Shown in pieces: positions 63,101 through 64,000 of a stretch of 64,000 bases of DNA. A program made the translations under genes and the position numbers. The stretch is from Ostreococcus mediterraneus (Eukaryota; Chlorophyta; Mamiellophyceae; Mamiellales; Bathycoccaceae), in NCBI GenBank assembly GCA_012295225.1, contig WMKK01000001.1, positions 932,628-996,627 on the forward strand. The letters are read 5' to 3'. Each line of letters starts with the position of its first letter. The first letter of the stretch is position 1. The notes below the pieces were generated by a model, which saw only the letters and a program-made list of their open reading frames with translations, did not search any database and was not told the DNA's origin.

Positions 63101-64000
63101 ATGCGCGCGAACGCGAGCGGCGTCGGTGCGGTCGACGCGCGCGCGTTGCGAGCGACGGCGACGGCGAAGGCGACGACGGCGGGGCGTCGGGTGTCGTCGG
63201 CATCGGGATCACGAATAACGGTATCTCGTCGACGGGTTCGCGCGATGGCGACCACGGCGGACGGCGAACGCGTGAAAAAGTTGCAGAATGGGAGCGATAT
63301 TCGCGGTGTGGCGCTGGAGGGCGTGGAAGGGGAGGGGATAACGTTAGATGCGACGACGGCGAGCGCCATCGGACGCGCGTTCGCGGATTGGTTAATGGTC
63401 AAGACGGGCGCGCGCGAGGTTACGATTGGCGTCGGGCGCGATCCGAGGTTGTCTGGGGAGATGTTGCGTGACGCGATGTTTGCTGGCATGGCGGCGAGTG
63501 GGGCGAAAGTGGTGGATATGGGACTCGCGACGACGCCGGCGTGTTTCATGGCTACGGTGACGCCCGGCGTCGAGTACGCTGGGAGCGTCATGCTCACCGC
63601 GTCGCACTTACCGTTCAACCGCAACGGCATGAAGTTCTTCACCTCTGCGGGTGGTTTGGACAAGCCAGATATCAAGGACATTTGTGCGCGAGCCGCGGCG
63701 TACGTCGAGGCGGGTGGCTTGTCCGTCGACGCGCCGAGCGGCGTCGTGCGCGCTCCATTCTTACCCACCTACGCCGCACAACTGTGCGATATCATTCGCA
63801 AAGGCGTGAATTCGCCGACAAACTACGACACGCCACTGTCTGGGATGAAAATCGTCGTGGACGCTGGTAACGGGAGCGGCGGATTTTTTGCAGATTTGGT
63901 TCTTGCGCCGCTCGGCGCGGATACGAACGGCTCGCAATTTCTCAATCCCGATGGGAGCTTCCCGAACCACAGCCCGAACCCAGAAGATAAAGAGGCGATG
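63101..64000 (+). CDS. Plastid phosphoglucomutase/phosphomannomutase-family enzyme, 5' part
   Basis: 300 codons, cut by the window end. A Ser/Arg/Ala/Thr-rich transit peptide of about 50 residues (second Met at 63245 starts MATTADGERVKKLQ). The alpha-D-phosphohexomutase domain I follows: NGSDIRGVALEGVEGEG, VTIGVGRDPRLSGEMLRDAM, the phosphoserine loop VMLTASHLPFNRNGMKFF (catalytic Ser about residue 170), and the start of domain II (MKIVVDAGNGSGGFFADLVL, LNPDGSFPNHSPNPED). TASHLP replaces the usual TASHNP. It resembles plant plastid PGM-like proteins (At1g70820 type). Substrate (glucose versus mannose phosphate) is not decided. Confidence 0.88.
   Translation, partial: MRANASGVGAVDARALRATATAKATTAGRRVSSASGSRITVSRRRVRAMATTADGERVKKLQNGSDIRGVALEGVEGEGITLDATTASAIGRAFADWLMVKTGAREVTIGVGRDPRLSGEMLRDAMFAGMAASGAKVVDMGLATTPACFMATVTPGVEYAGSVMLTASHLPFNRNGMKFFTSAGGLDKPDIKDICARAAAYVEAGGLSVDAPSGVVRAPFLPTYAAQLCDIIRKGVNSPTNYDTPLSGMKIVVDAGNGSGGFFADLVLAPLGADTNGSQFLNPDGSFPNHSPNPEDKEAM

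Noticed and set aside
1-64000. Mobile elements, virus-derived elements, CRISPR arrays, tRNA or rRNA genes
   Set aside because: I looked in the gaps and for reverse transcriptase, integrase, transposase, capsid or Rep motifs, terminal repeats and tRNA-like folds, and found nothing I could support. The only repeats are short tandem or simple ones.

Overview
This window looks like nuclear DNA of a tiny green alga of the Mamiellophyceae, most likely Ostreococcus. The evidence is GC-rich sequence with extreme gene packing and plant-type products with plastid transit peptides (SecE, arogenate/prephenate dehydratase, J-protein/ferredoxin fusion, plastid RlmN). Introns are few and short, with GTGCGT/GTACGT-type donors and a CTGAC branch site, and a TGTAA(T) motif follows many stop codons. 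I name the genus by inference only; no sequence was compared to a database. I see no mobile element, virus-derived element, CRISPR array, rRNA or tRNA. A 295-base run of N (53634-53928) lies inside a tandem-repeat gene.

Layout. 0-13 kb: plastid RlmN and a divergent EF-hand/EEP phosphatase-nuclease, a thylakoid-lumen protein, an IQ-motif protein, a ZnT9-like transporter, an LRRC9-like protein and a 1016-residue coiled-coil protein. 13.5-28 kb: a four-domain voltage-gated cation channel, an ELL-like elongation factor, a CAF16/ABCI ATPase, a TAF1C/Rrn6-like Pol I factor, an FSH hydrolase, an unknown membrane protein and plastid SecE. 28-58 kb: an unbroken run of 23 genes whose strand flips at every gene, including RAD50, MED19-like, ADT, a FASTK-like repeat protein, TAF10, COX7C-like and COX16, J-protein/ferredoxin, SARNP/THO1, HemW, ARPC4, a lipase, a DUF1365 protein, a repeat-rich membrane protein and a VTT-domain membrane protein. 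58-64 kb: METTL21-type methyltransferase, TRAP-beta, MED4, NSE4, EEF1AKMT1 and the 5' part of a plastid phosphoglucomutase-family enzyme.

Eight genes are reconstructed with one intron each (coiled-coil gene, RAD50, the CaaL-tailed unknown, TAF10, COX7C-like, J-protein/ferredoxin, SARNP, MED4). In each case the spliced reading frame is continuous, and in most it restores a family motif. Themes are transcription (ELL, TAF1C, MED19, TAF10, MED4, SARNP), genome maintenance (RAD50, NSE4), organelle biogenesis (SecE, COX16, COX7C-like, HemW, J-proteins) and calcium (channel with post-S6 EF-hand and IQ, EF-hand nuclease, IQ protein). The most unusual property of the window is its architecture: strict strand alternation, start codons of divergent genes as little as 17 bp apart, and short palindromic elements placed between them.
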